NCBI GenBank assembly: GCA_903970305.1
Contig: CAJCID010000078.1
Span: forward strand, 1-46,977
Direction of reading: 5' to 3'
Length of the DNA: 46,977 nt
From: Rhodospirillales bacterium
GTDB lineage: Bacteria > Pseudomonadota > Gammaproteobacteria > Burkholderiales > Burkholderiaceae_D
Part shown: positions 26,770 to 35,288 of the stretch, one piece after another
How the letters are laid out: the number at the start of each line of letters is the position of its first letter
Numbering within the stretch: the stretch's first letter is position 1
The notes under the pieces: generated by a model
Database searches by the model: none
Seen by the model: the letters and a program-made list of their open reading frames with translations, nothing else
What the model was told of the DNA's origin: nothing
Program-made: the position numbers and the translations under genes

Positions 26770-27327
26770 AAGGAGCAGGATTGGGTTCGGTTGGGTCTGG
26801 AGCGCTCGGGGCGCGATGAGTGCGAGAGGTCTCTCCCGCGCGACAGGGGCTCGGAAGCGGCAACATTGGCCTGCGCAAGAGCATACCTTATCGATGTTTC
26901 ATGGGGACCGAAACCACCCAGGTGCGTCTGAACTCGAGATGCGAAGTCGGCGCGCACTAATGACACGGACCAAGCCGCACCGCATGCCTGATCGTCAGGA
27001 TCCACTTTCTGGCATTCTCGCTTTACTCCACGGAATCAGCGAGATACACTGCGTGCGTCGCAATTTTCAAGGAGCGTCCCTTGGACGCAGGACCCAGTTA
27101 CATAGTTCGGTTACTGACCGAAAGACCCCTCGCCTGATCGCGTCGCTGGTTCCACTCCACGCCGCGTCGCGCTGAGGACTCTCCCCAGCGGACGCCTCCC
27201 CTTCCCGCCAAGTCGAAGAGGCTGTCGCCCTAGTGGTCAACAGCCGTTGCATTTCAACAATGTGACATAAAAACAGCATATTTGACACGCAAGATTGCTT
27301 GCCTGTCTTGGTGTAGAGGAATTGCTT
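26770..27327 (+). other. Long mgtA leader and divergent manC/mgtA promoter region
   Basis: These 558 bases contain no convincing gene. Two perfect hairpins lie in the part nearest mgtA: GCGTCC/GGACGC at 27074-27088 (3-base loop) and TTCGGT/ACCGAA at 27106-27122 (5-base loop). The last 100 bases are AT-rich and contain a TTGACA at about 27281, without a matching -10 box. AGAGGA at 27315-27320 is the mgtA ribosome-binding site. The length and hairpins would fit a regulated leader of an Mg2+ transporter, but I could not match the M-box riboswitch consensus. Confidence 0.45.
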
Positions 27328-30099
27328 ATGAATCTGGATCTTTTTCGCGATCGCGTCCTCCACCTTCTGGGGGCAGAAAGCGATGTCGGGCTGCGGCAGT
27401 TCAAGCGGATCTTGCTGCTCGAGGCCTTTCGCTCTAGCGATGTGCAAAAAAGCGCTCCACCGAGCATTGCTGGACAGCTCCTCGAGGCGTCCCGCTGCAC
27501 GCCCGCGGCACTGATCGCCCAACTCAATAGCCATGACGATGGGCTGACCGAGACCGAAGCGGAGGAGATCGGCGGGCGCCTTGGACCTAATGAGGTCCAA
27601 AGCGAGAAGCCCATGCGCTGGTACGTTCACCTCTGGCATTGCTATAGCAATCCTTTCAATCTGCTTCTGACCGGTCTTGCCCTCGTGTCCTACATCACCG
27701 AGGACATGCGCGCGACCATCGTCATTGGCCTCATGGTATTGCTCTCTACCAGTCTGCGGTTTGTCCAGGAGGCCCGCTCGAACCGCGCCGCCGAGCGATT
27801 AAAGGAGATGGTGAGCACCAAGGCGACGGTGTTGCGACGCGATCCGTCACAAAACGCCGCGCCTGAGGCCAGTCGCTACTTTGGCATCGAGCTCCATGTG
27901 CGGCCGGCGCGCCGCGTCGATCTGCCGATCCGGCAGCTTGTGCCCGGCGATCAGGTGATCCTTGCAGCCGGGGACATGATTCCGGCAGACCTGCGCATCC
28001 TCTCGGCCAAAGACTTGTTCGTCAGCCAGGCGGCCTTGACCGGTGAAGCCCTACCCGCGGAGAAGTACGCCCTGCAACGCGACCCGGCGATTCAGAATCC
28101 CCTCGAACTCGACAACATCTGCTTTATGGGGACGAATGTTGTCAGCGGCTCGGCGATGGGCATCGTTGTCGCGACCGGCGTGCGCACCTACTTCGGAGCA
28201 CTCGCGCAGCGCGTGACTGCGGTCGACCGGGCGCCAACCGCGTTTCAAGCAGGAATCAACAAGGTCAGCTGGCTCTTGATTCGCTTCATGTTCGTCATGA
28301 CCCCCGTGGTCTTCCTGCTCAACGGACTGACCAAACATGACTGGCTCGATGCGTTCTTGTTCGCCATCTCGGTCGCCGTAGGACTGACCCCGGAGATGCT
28401 GCCGATGATCGTCACCTCGACGCTCGCCAAAGGAGCAGTGCTCCTGTCGCGCAAGAAGGTGATCGTCAAGCGACTGGACGCGATCCAGAACTTCGGAGCG
28501 ATGGACGTGCTGTGCACTGACAAGACCGGCACGCTCACGCAGGACAAGATCTTTCTGGAGCGGCACACGGATGCGCTTGGCGAGGACTCCTCCTCGGTGT
28601 TGGAGTTCGCTTACCTGAACAGCTACTACCAGACGGGCTTGAAGAATCTCCTCGACGTCGCTGTACTCGAGCATGGCGAGATGAATCAGCGCCTTGGGGT
28701 CGTGCAGAACTACCGCAAGGTCGATGAGATTCCCTTCGATTTTGTACGCCGCCGCATGTCGGTCATCGTCAGCGAGCGCGAGGATCACCACGAATTGATC
28801 TGCAAGGGAGCGGTCGAGGAAATTCTGTCAGTCTGCACGACCGTGCGCCAGGGCGACACGGTCGTGCCGCTGACCGAGCCTTCGCTTGAGGAGATCCGCA
28901 AGATCGCAGGCGATCTGAATCGAGAGGGTTTGCGCGTCGTGGCCGTGGCAATTAAAGACCTGCCACCGGTCAAGGAGCATTATTCCGTCGCCGACGAAGC
29001 CGAGCTCACGCTGGTCGGGCATATCGCTTTCCTCGATCCTCCGAAGGAGTCGACTCGCCCGGCGTTGAAGGCACTGCGCGAACACGGGGTTGCCGTCAAG
29101 ATTCTAACCGGCGACAACGAATTGGTGACGGCGAAGATCTGCAAGGAGGTCGGGCTGCCGGTCGTATCGATGGTCCTTGGCACGGCCATCGAGAAGATGA
29201 CCGAAGCCGAGTTGTCCGAAGCGGTCGAAGCGGGAACGGTCTTCGCCAAGCTCACGCCCGCCCATAAGGAGCGGGTAGTGCGTGCGTTGCACGCGCGGGG
29301 CCATGTGGTGGGCTTCATGGGGGATGGAATCAACGACGCTCCCGCACTTCGGGCAGCGGACATCGGGATCTCGGTCGACAGTGCAGTGGACATCGCCAAG
29401 GAAGCCGCCGACCTGATCCTGTTAGAGAAGAGTCTGATGATTCTCGAGGAAGGCGTGTTGGAGGGCCGCAAGACCTTCGCGAACATGCTGAAGTACACGA
29501 AGATGACGGCGAGTTCGAACTTTGGCAACGTCTTCTCTGTACTCATTGCCTCGGCGTTCCTGCCGTTCCTGCCGATGCTGCCCATGCAACTTCTGGTACA
29601 GAACCTCTTGTACGACATCTCTCAGATCGCGATTCCGTTCGACAACGTCGATCCCGAGTTTCTCGCCAAGCCTCAGAACTGGAGGCCTGATGACATCGGC
29701 CGGTTCATGTTCTACTTCGGACCGATCAGTTCCATCTTCGATGTCGCGACCTTCATCCTGATGTGGTTCGTCTTCAAGGCCGACTCGGTGGAACACCAGA
29801 CTCTGTTCCAGTCCGGCTGGTTCATTGAGGGTCTGTTATCCCAGACGCTCATTGTGCACATGATCCGTACGCGCAAGATCCCCTTCCTGCAGAGCATCGC
29901 CGGCTGGCCGCTCTTGGTTATGACACTGCTCATCATGGTCGTAGGGATCACGATACCCATGTCGCCGCTCGCGGGCTATTTCAAGATGGAGGCTCTTCCG
30001 CTGGCGTACTTCCCCTGGCTCGTGGGCATCTTGCTCGCTTATATGGTCCTCACGCAGAGCGTCAAGGGTTTCTACGCGCGCCGCTTCGGTTGGCAGTGA
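27328..30099 (+). CDS. mgtA: Mg2+-importing P-type ATPase (P3B)
   Basis: A 923-residue P-type ATPase, close to E. coli MgtA in length. The N-terminal cation ATPase domain (GGRLGPNEVQ) precedes the first membrane pair. The TGE loop reads LTGEALPAEK, the phosphorylation site DKTGTLTQD near residue 398, and the hinge GDGINDAPALRAADIGISVDSAVDIAKEAADLILLEKSL. The C-terminal membrane region (QNLLYDISQIAIPFDNVDPEFL) is typical of MgtA/MgtB. The ATG at 27328 has AGAGGA seven bases upstream. An mgtC remnant follows directly, which fits an old mgtA-mgtC operon. Confidence 0.95.
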   Translation: MNLDLFRDRVLHLLGAESDVGLRQFKRILLLEAFRSSDVQKSAPPSIAGQLLEASRCTPAALIAQLNSHDDGLTETEAEEIGGRLGPNEVQSEKPMRWYVHLWHCYSNPFNLLLTGLALVSYITEDMRATIVIGLMVLLSTSLRFVQEARSNRAAERLKEMVSTKATVLRRDPSQNAAPEASRYFGIELHVRPARRVDLPIRQLVPGDQVILAAGDMIPADLRILSAKDLFVSQAALTGEALPAEKYALQRDPAIQNPLELDNICFMGTNVVSGSAMGIVVATGVRTYFGALAQRVTAVDRAPTAFQAGINKVSWLLIRFMFVMTPVVFLLNGLTKHDWLDAFLFAISVAVGLTPEMLPMIVTSTLAKGAVLLSRKKVIVKRLDAIQNFGAMDVLCTDKTGTLTQDKIFLERHTDALGEDSSSVLEFAYLNSYYQTGLKNLLDVAVLEHGEMNQRLGVVQNYRKVDEIPFDFVRRRMSVIVSEREDHHELICKGAVEEILSVCTTVRQGDTVVPLTEPSLEEIRKIAGDLNREGLRVVAVAIKDLPPVKEHYSVADEAELTLVGHIAFLDPPKESTRPALKALREHGVAVKILTGDNELVTAKICKEVGLPVVSMVLGTAIEKMTEAELSEAVEAGTVFAKLTPAHKERVVRALHARGHVVGFMGDGINDAPALRAADIGISVDSAVDIAKEAADLILLEKSLMILEEGVLEGRKTFANMLKYTKMTASSNFGNVFSVLIASAFLPFLPMLPMQLLVQNLLYDISQIAIPFDNVDPEFLAKPQNWRPDDIGRFMFYFGPISSIFDVATFILMWFVFKADSVEHQTLFQSGWFIEGLLSQTLIVHMIRTRKIPFLQSIAGWPLLVMTLLIMVVGITIPMSPLAGYFKMEALPLAYFPWLVGILLAYMVLTQSVKGFYARRFGWQ

Positions 30100-30151
30100 C
30101 CAGTGGGTGAGGCATGGCTGCGCTTGCCCAACTTGACGGTGCGCTCAAGCT

Positions 30152-30546
30152 GAATACGCGCTCGCCGTCGCGTCCGTGCTCGGCTCGGCAATCGGCAACG
30201 CACTCCGGGACTGCGTACGAAGGCGCTCGTGTCCTTCGTCGTCTCGGGTGTGGGCTTTCAGGGTGCCGGGGCAGCTGAGCTGCCGTTGCGGGACATGAAG
30301 GTCGGACCGTTCGGAGCGGATCACATCCAGATTCATCTGAGGCTGCTGCAGACCTCCTTCGATACCGCTGAACTCTCCAGGCTGGTTGCCGGCCTCTCGG
30401 TAATCTCGGCCATCCGCATGGACTGGAACTCCAGTACCGAGGCAGAGCGCCCTCAGCGGCTTAAGCGCCCCTCGAGAGCGCAGAATGCCACGGACGGACG
30501 CAGCCAGGTGAGACCAGAGTACACTCAAGCAATGATTGAAAAATGA
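30152..30546 (+). pseudogene. Decayed mgtC remnant
   Basis: Pieces of an MgtC/SapB-family membrane protein can be read here in order but in two frames with internal deletions. The first piece (from 30152) reads YALAVASVLGSAIGNALRD, like the MgtC first membrane helix. After a frame change near 30205-30211 the second piece reads LRTKALVSF joined directly to VVSGVGFQGAGA; in intact MgtC these motifs (GLRTHALV and VSGIGFLGAG) are separated by about 30 residues. The remaining helices are missing, and the frame runs on into the C-terminal domain (TSFDTAELSRLVAGLSVISAI). The remnant lies 52 bases after mgtA, the common partner gene. Confidence 0.68.
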
Positions 30547-30598
30547 GATCAGACTTGAGTCACGACCAGATCGCGACAGGAACAGGGGCGCTGCGGCA

Positions 30599-31663
30599 GT
30601 GAACCTGCCCATCGAGCAGCGAGGGTCGTCCAAGCAGGGTACCGGCAATCGGGGTCATTCGAGCTTGCAAAATCACATCCAAAGTACCTCCTCGGCGCAC
30701 CATTCCGCCTCCGAGCACTCCCACGGCCACTCTCATGGAGCGGCCCACGGGCATGCTCATCACGCGCACCTTCTTCCAGGGGGTGCCGGAGGCGGGCGTC
30801 GCGCCTTCGCGCTGGGCATCTTGCTCAATCTGGCATTCGTGCTGCTGGAGTTTACCTTTGGCCTGAGTTCCCATTCGCTGGCCCTGGTTGCAGACGCGGG
30901 CCACAACTTCGGTGACGTCATCAGCTTGGTCCTCGCGGGAGGGGCCATGCTGCTCGCCCAGCGCAGCCCCTCGCCACAGTTCACCTACGGGCTGCGCGGC
31001 TCGACCATTCTTGCGGCTTTGGCCAATGCCACGATTCTACTGGTCGTGACGGGGGGGATACTCTGGGCGTCCATCGAGCGCTTCGGAACGCTTGCCCCGG
31101 TCGCGGAAGGAACGGTCATCCTGGTTGCAGCCTTGGGTGTGGTGATCAACACCGCTACGGCATTATTGTTTTTCTCCTCGCGACACCACGACCTGAATGC
31201 GCGCGGGGCCTTCCTCCATATGGCCGGGGACGCTGCCGTGTCGGTCGGGGTGATCGCTTCAGCCCTGGCGATGCACTATACCGGCTGGCTGTGGATCGAT
31301 CCCACCGTCGCAATCATCGTTGGCCTCATCATCCTAGTCAGTACCTGGGACCTCCTCAAACAATCCCTGCGCCTGGCAGTTCAGGCGGTGCCAGGCAACA
31401 TCGATTCGAGCGAGATCAAAGAATTCATGGGCTCCCAGCTGGGAGTGGAAGATGTTCATGATCTGCACATCTGGGCGATGAGCACCACCGAGACGGCGAT
31501 GACCGTCCACCTGGTCATGCCAGAGGGCCATCCGGGAGACGAGTTTCTAGAGCGGATCGCGCGCGAACTGGACCGGCGCTTCCAGGTGAATCACGTCACG
31601 CTTCAGGTCGAGACTGGACCGCTTGGCCGGGTCTGTCATCTGGCCTGCCACGCGAGCGCCTAA
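30599..31663 (+). CDS. Cation diffusion facilitator (CzcD/ZitB-like metal exporter)
   Basis: A 354-residue CDF transporter that exports Zn2+ or similar divalent metals in exchange for protons. The cytoplasmic N-terminus has a His-rich stretch (HSHGHSHGAAHGHAHHAH) before six membrane helices. The metal site shows as ALVADAGHNFGD in TM2 and HMAGDAAVSVGV in TM5. The C-terminal cytoplasmic domain (VEDVHDLHIWAMSTTETAMTVHLVMP) is typical. The start is uncertain: I use a GTG at 30599 preceded by AGGGG; a TTG at 30536 overlapping the mgtC remnant is also open. It converges with the EamA gene. Confidence 0.92.
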   Translation: MNLPIEQRGSSKQGTGNRGHSSLQNHIQSTSSAHHSASEHSHGHSHGAAHGHAHHAHLLPGGAGGGRRAFALGILLNLAFVLLEFTFGLSSHSLALVADAGHNFGDVISLVLAGGAMLLAQRSPSPQFTYGLRGSTILAALANATILLVVTGGILWASIERFGTLAPVAEGTVILVAALGVVINTATALLFFSSRHHDLNARGAFLHMAGDAAVSVGVIASALAMHYTGWLWIDPTVAIIVGLIILVSTWDLLKQSLRLAVQAVPGNIDSSEIKEFMGSQLGVEDVHDLHIWAMSTTETAMTVHLVMPEGHPGDEFLERIARELDRRFQVNHVTLQVETGPLGRVCHLACHASA

Positions 31664-31780
31664 GGCGAGCGGTCTGAGCGCGGGTTGGGGTCGACACAGG
31701 AACCGGAGCCCGCCTGTCTGAACCAGCCAGGTCGAAATCGCCGACCTGATCGCCCCCTCCAGCCGATCGCGCTTTAACCG

Positions 31781-32710
31781 CTAGGTCCCGTCGGAGTCGG
31801 CCGGCCTCGCCACGGCGTGAATTCGAAAACCATCTTGCGTCACCAGTATCAACCCGAGGGCTGCACAGAAGAACGCGACCAGATGGGCCACGCCGAGCCT
31901 TTCCCCGAGAAAGAGCACGCCCACAGTGGCTGACGAGATCGGCAGAGCGATCGTGAATACCCCCGCCCGGTTTGCAGGAACGGTCTTGAGTCCGGACAAC
32001 CACAACCACGTGGATAAGACGCTGGCCGCGACCGCATAGATTGCAATCAGGAGCCCAATCTCGGTCGTAATCCGCGAAAAATCAAAGCTGCGGGCTTGCC
32101 AGAGTCCAAACGGAGACATCAAAGTGAAGCCCACCAGATTGATCCACGCCGAGATCTGCATCGGACCCACATTGGCCGTAGTCAGCCGTTTACCCAGTAC
32201 GACATAGAGTGCTTCACAGCAGACCGCGCCCACCATGAAGAGATTGCCGACGACCTCCGAGGACCGCTCGTCGCCTGAGGTGCGATGTACGGTCAGAAAA
32301 CTGACCCCCAACACGGCGAGCCCGATGGCCACCGCAGCGGGTGCAGCAAGCCGCTCCCGCAACAGGACCACCGAAAAGAGCGCGACGACTGCCGGCAGCA
32401 TGCTCATAATGAGCCCCGCCGCCGTCGCGGAGGTCCGCGCGACGCCTGAAAGCATGCAGATGGAAAACATGAAGTTACCGAAGAACGAAAGCAGGAACAG
32501 GGTCGACCACTGGCCTCTCACCACATGCCAGCTGCCCTTCGGGAAGGTCCACGGCAGCATCACCACGGCCGCGATACCGAAGCGGATCCATCCCAGGAGC
32601 AACACCGGCACGGTCGCGAGGATGACTTTGGAAAACGCGACATAGATGCCCACCACCGACATCCCGGCGAGCAATAACCCGTAAGCCTGCCAGCGTCGCC
32701 AGGCGCTCAC
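31781..32710 (-). CDS. EamA/DMT-family transporter
   Basis: A 309-residue inner-membrane protein with ten predicted helices arranged as two EamA repeats (about 12-145 and 160-290). The repeats begin LLLAGMSVVGIYVAFSKVIL and VVGNLFMVGAVCCEALYVVLGKRL, and the second ends GVLFLGERLGVAHLVAFFCAALGLIL. Such proteins export metabolites or amino acids; the substrate is unknown. Its start overlaps the mtgA stop by 4 bp. Confidence 0.9.
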   Translation of the reverse strand: MSAWRRWQAYGLLLAGMSVVGIYVAFSKVILATVPVLLLGWIRFGIAAVVMLPWTFPKGSWHVVRGQWSTLFLLSFFGNFMFSICMLSGVARTSATAAGLIMSMLPAVVALFSVVLLRERLAAPAAVAIGLAVLGVSFLTVHRTSGDERSSEVVGNLFMVGAVCCEALYVVLGKRLTTANVGPMQISAWINLVGFTLMSPFGLWQARSFDFSRITTEIGLLIAIYAVAASVLSTWLWLSGLKTVPANRAGVFTIALPISSATVGVLFLGERLGVAHLVAFFCAALGLILVTQDGFRIHAVARPADSDGT

Positions 32711-33402
32711 GGCAGTTCCGCATCAGGCATCCAGCGCAGGATGGTCGCAGCGCGACGGGCGAGGTAGGGCGAACTGCGGTTGCGGTCGAACGCGCGGGGA
32801 TTGGGTAGCATCACCGCCAGGCGCGCCGCCTGATCAGCCGTCAGCTGACCGGCGGTTGCGCCGAAGTAGTGATGTGCCGCCGCATCGGCTCCGAAGACGC
32901 CATTGCCCCATTCTACGACGTTCAGGTAGATCTCCAGAATCCGATCCTTTGTCATCCAGAACTCGAGCATGTAGGTGATACAGAGCTCCTCTCCCTTACG
33001 CAGGTAGCTGCGCTCGCCTGAGAGGAACAGATTCTTGGCGAGTTGCTGGGTTATGGTCGAGCCACCCTTGATCTTCTTGCCTCGCTTCTGGTTGTTCTCG
33101 TACGCTTTTTCGATGGCCTCCCAATCGACGCCGTTGTGCTCGGCAAAGGTCGCATCCTCTGAAGTGATCACCGCGCGCTTGAGATTCTCAGAGATCGCCG
33201 CGTACGGCACCCAATGCTGCTGCAACGTCGCCTCGGGCGACTTCTCCCTCAGCTGGGCAAGTGCGCTACGCATGAAGCTTGTCGACTCGGGGTTGTGCGT
33301 CCTCCACCACCCGATCAACGCAAAGAAGTAGAGCTGCAGGGCGAGCGCCACGCCCGCTGCGGCAAGGATCAACCAACCCAGCCACTTCAGCCACCGCCTC
33401 AT
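32707..33402 (-). CDS. mtgA: Monofunctional peptidoglycan glycosyltransferase
   Basis: A 231-residue GT51 enzyme that polymerises lipid II into glycan strands. An N-terminal membrane anchor (about 5-30) is followed by the catalytic domain with SEDATFAEHNGVDWEAIEKAYE (catalytic Glu), KKIKGGSTITQQLAKNLFLSGERSYLRKGEE and ILEIYLNVVEWGNGVFGADAAAHHYF. No transpeptidase domain is present. It overlaps aroE upstream and the EamA gene downstream by 4 bp each. Confidence 0.95.
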   Translation of the reverse strand: MRRWLKWLGWLILAAAGVALALQLYFFALIGWWRTHNPESTSFMRSALAQLREKSPEATLQQHWVPYAAISENLKRAVITSEDATFAEHNGVDWEAIEKAYENNQKRGKKIKGGSTITQQLAKNLFLSGERSYLRKGEELCITYMLEFWMTKDRILEIYLNVVEWGNGVFGADAAAHHYFGATAGQLTADQAARLAVMLPNPRAFDRNRSSPYLARRAATILRWMPDAELP

Positions 33403-34277
33403 TGCCGATCGCGGGGCAACTCACGCAGCCGGCCGAGTACCGAAGCAGTCTCCGGACGTACCCCTCGCCACAGCAGAAACGACTCGGCGGCCTGCTCGAC
33501 CAGCATGCCCAGACCGTCGCTGGTCAGGCGGGCGCCCTGCTCGCAAGCCCTTTGTAGAAAAGGCGTGGACGCGTGCACCGGGCCGTCGCCATAGGCCAGA
33601 TCATAGACCAGGCGGCTTGCTCCGATCAGCGCCGTGGGCAGCTCGAGAGTCTCGCCAAGAACTCCGGCGGCAGTGGCCTGGAGCACGAGATCGAAGCGCT
33701 CGGACGTGAGACCATCCAGGCGCGCCACGCTCAGGTGTTGCGCCCTGCCTCCAAAACGCGCGACCAACGAATCGGCCTTGGCCGTGTCGCGATTGGCGAT
33801 GACGATTCGCTCGGGCCGGGTTTCCAAGAGCGGCGCGAGAATACCTTGGGTCGCCCCCCCTGCCCCGATGACAAGGATCGCGAGCCCTTCCAGTCCAAAC
33901 CCCTCACCTTGGGCCAGGCGGTGAAGATCCCGGATCAATCCGACCCCATCGGTATTGTCGCCATAAACGCCTTCTTGATCGAAGCGCAGCGTGTTGACGG
34001 CGCCCGCTTGCGCCGCTCGCTCTGAGTGCCGGCTGGCGAAGGCAAAGGCCTCGAGCTTGAAAGGCAGCGTCACATTCAGTCCGAAACCACCGTCGCGGGC
34101 AAACCGGGTCACCGTCGCGACGAATCCGTCATGCGGGGAGGGCACTCGCTCGTAGACCATGTCCTGCCCGGTCTGGGCGGCGAACTGGGAGTGAATCCAG
34201 GGCGACTTGCTGTGGGCAATAGGCTGGCCAATCACGCCGTAGCGATCCGGGCCGCTCGGCTTGGCTGGGGGTTTCAC
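33399..34277 (-). CDS. aroE: Shikimate dehydrogenase
   Basis: A 292-residue NADP-dependent enzyme that reduces 3-dehydroshikimate to shikimate. The substrate-binding N-terminus reads YGVIGQPIAHSKSPWIHSQF, the catalytic Lys is in LNVTLPFKLEAF, and the NADP loop is VIGAGGATQGIL. The end (STPFLQRACEQGARLTSDGLGMLVEQAAESFLLW) is typical of AroE. It starts directly after the TonB-like gene stop (34278) and overlaps mtgA by 4 bp. Confidence 0.95.
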   Translation of the reverse strand: MKPPAKPSGPDRYGVIGQPIAHSKSPWIHSQFAAQTGQDMVYERVPSPHDGFVATVTRFARDGGFGLNVTLPFKLEAFAFASRHSERAAQAGAVNTLRFDQEGVYGDNTDGVGLIRDLHRLAQGEGFGLEGLAILVIGAGGATQGILAPLLETRPERIVIANRDTAKADSLVARFGGRAQHLSVARLDGLTSERFDLVLQATAAGVLGETLELPTALIGASRLVYDLAYGDGPVHASTPFLQRACEQGARLTSDGLGMLVEQAAESFLLWRGVRPETASVLGRLRELPRDRQ

Positions 34278-35165
34278 CTAGTGCTTCTCAAAGCGGGCCT
34301 CGAAGCCGTCACCCCGGGTGTAGGAGAACTTGACGATCAGTTCGTAGACCGTGAAGTCCTGACGCATCGCCGAGTCGAAGGGCGCGAATGGCGCAGCCAT
34401 CTTGATCGTAGCCTTAGCGGCACGATCGAGAACCTTGAATCCGGAACTCTGCATGATGTTAATTTCGTCGTTATAGATCGAGCCGTCGGGATTGAGCGAC
34501 ACCGAGAGGATGAGGTCGCCATATATCTTGCCACGCGCCTCGACCGGGTAGTTGACGTTTCCGTAACGCTCGACACGGTCGATCCACTGGGTGTAGTACA
34601 TCGCATAGCTGGCATAGCGCGTGCTCGGACCGATCTGCACGCGACGCGGTCGCGCATTGTAGTCGCTGATCTCCTTACGAACCTCGGCCTCCATGCGCGT
34701 AATCTGGGATCGTGCCTGATTGTTGTCGGTCATCTCGGCAGGTTGATTCAACGGATCCTCTTGCTGTGCCGGATGGGGACTCACCGCCATCGTCGAAGCC
34801 TTGATCTGCGACATGAGCTCCTGCTGCTTGGCCTCGAGCGCAGAGACCTGCCCGTTCGAGGGATCGATCGTCTCGCCGTCGGAGGCTTGGGCAGAAGCCG
34901 GCAGGAAGGATGACGCGCGCCCACTGTCGTGAACCCCGCCACCATTGGAATCGACCTGGGCGAGCGCAGTCGCCTTCACCGGCCGAGTACCTTTCTTGTT
35001 GACGATGATGACATCGAGCTTCTCGTCGCTCGACTTGAAGCGGAATGTCTCGGGTGATGAAAAATGCACCAGCATCACCAGTGCATGCAGGCCTATCGAA
35101 AACGCGATCGCGGCAAAAAGCAGTCGATCGCTCTGACTTCGGATGGGAGACTTGGCGATAATCAC
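34278..35165 (-). CDS. TonB-like protein
   Basis: A 295-residue protein with one N-terminal membrane anchor (about 14-35, LLFAAIAFSIGLHALVMLVH), a low-complexity middle with a coiled-coil stretch (about 110-155), and a C-terminal TonB-like domain (about 205-295, YPVEARGKIYGDLILSVSLNPDGSIYNDEINIMQSSG). There is no proline-rich spacer of classical type. It lies between an RNase II-type gene and aroE, with no ExbB or ExbD gene beside it, so it may use another channel or have a different role. It is the second TonB-domain protein in the window. Confidence 0.85.
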   Translation of the reverse strand: MIIAKSPIRSQSDRLLFAAIAFSIGLHALVMLVHFSSPETFRFKSSDEKLDVIIVNKKGTRPVKATALAQVDSNGGGVHDSGRASSFLPASAQASDGETIDPSNGQVSALEAKQQELMSQIKASTMAVSPHPAQQEDPLNQPAEMTDNNQARSQITRMEAEVRKEISDYNARPRRVQIGPSTRYASYAMYYTQWIDRVERYGNVNYPVEARGKIYGDLILSVSLNPDGSIYNDEINIMQSSGFKVLDRAAKATIKMAAPFAPFDSAMRQDFTVYELIVKFSYTRGDGFEARFEKH

Positions 35166-35288
35166 GCTAACGCTTTAGTTCCTGCCTGGACCCGTTCGGC
35201 CGGGATACATCATGTTGGCTAGCATCGGAGAATTGTACGCAAATTCGATGAGAAGGAGAGCGCTCTGGCCCCCCTTGTCGTTGCGTTC

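Noticed and set aside
25903-27175. Long plus-strand open frames opposite manC and into the mgtA leader
   Set aside because: Both are antisense to the clearly coding manC gene and have Arg/Pro-rich, non-family translations typical of shadow frames.
27030-27245. M-box Mg2+ riboswitch in the mgtA leader
   Set aside because: Short matches (GAGATACACTGC and GGTCAACAG) occur, but about 190 bases apart instead of the short distance required, so the consensus fold is not supported.
27265-27270. ATG-TGA start-stop minimal frame in the mgtA leader
   Set aside because: It has no ribosome-binding site and such a hexamer is expected often by chance.
30145-30648. 167-codon minus-strand open frame
   Set aside because: It is antisense to the mgtC remnant and the start of the CDF gene and has no recognisable features.
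34026-34913. 295-codon plus-strand open frame
   Set aside because: It is antisense to aroE and the TonB-like gene, both with clear family motifs.
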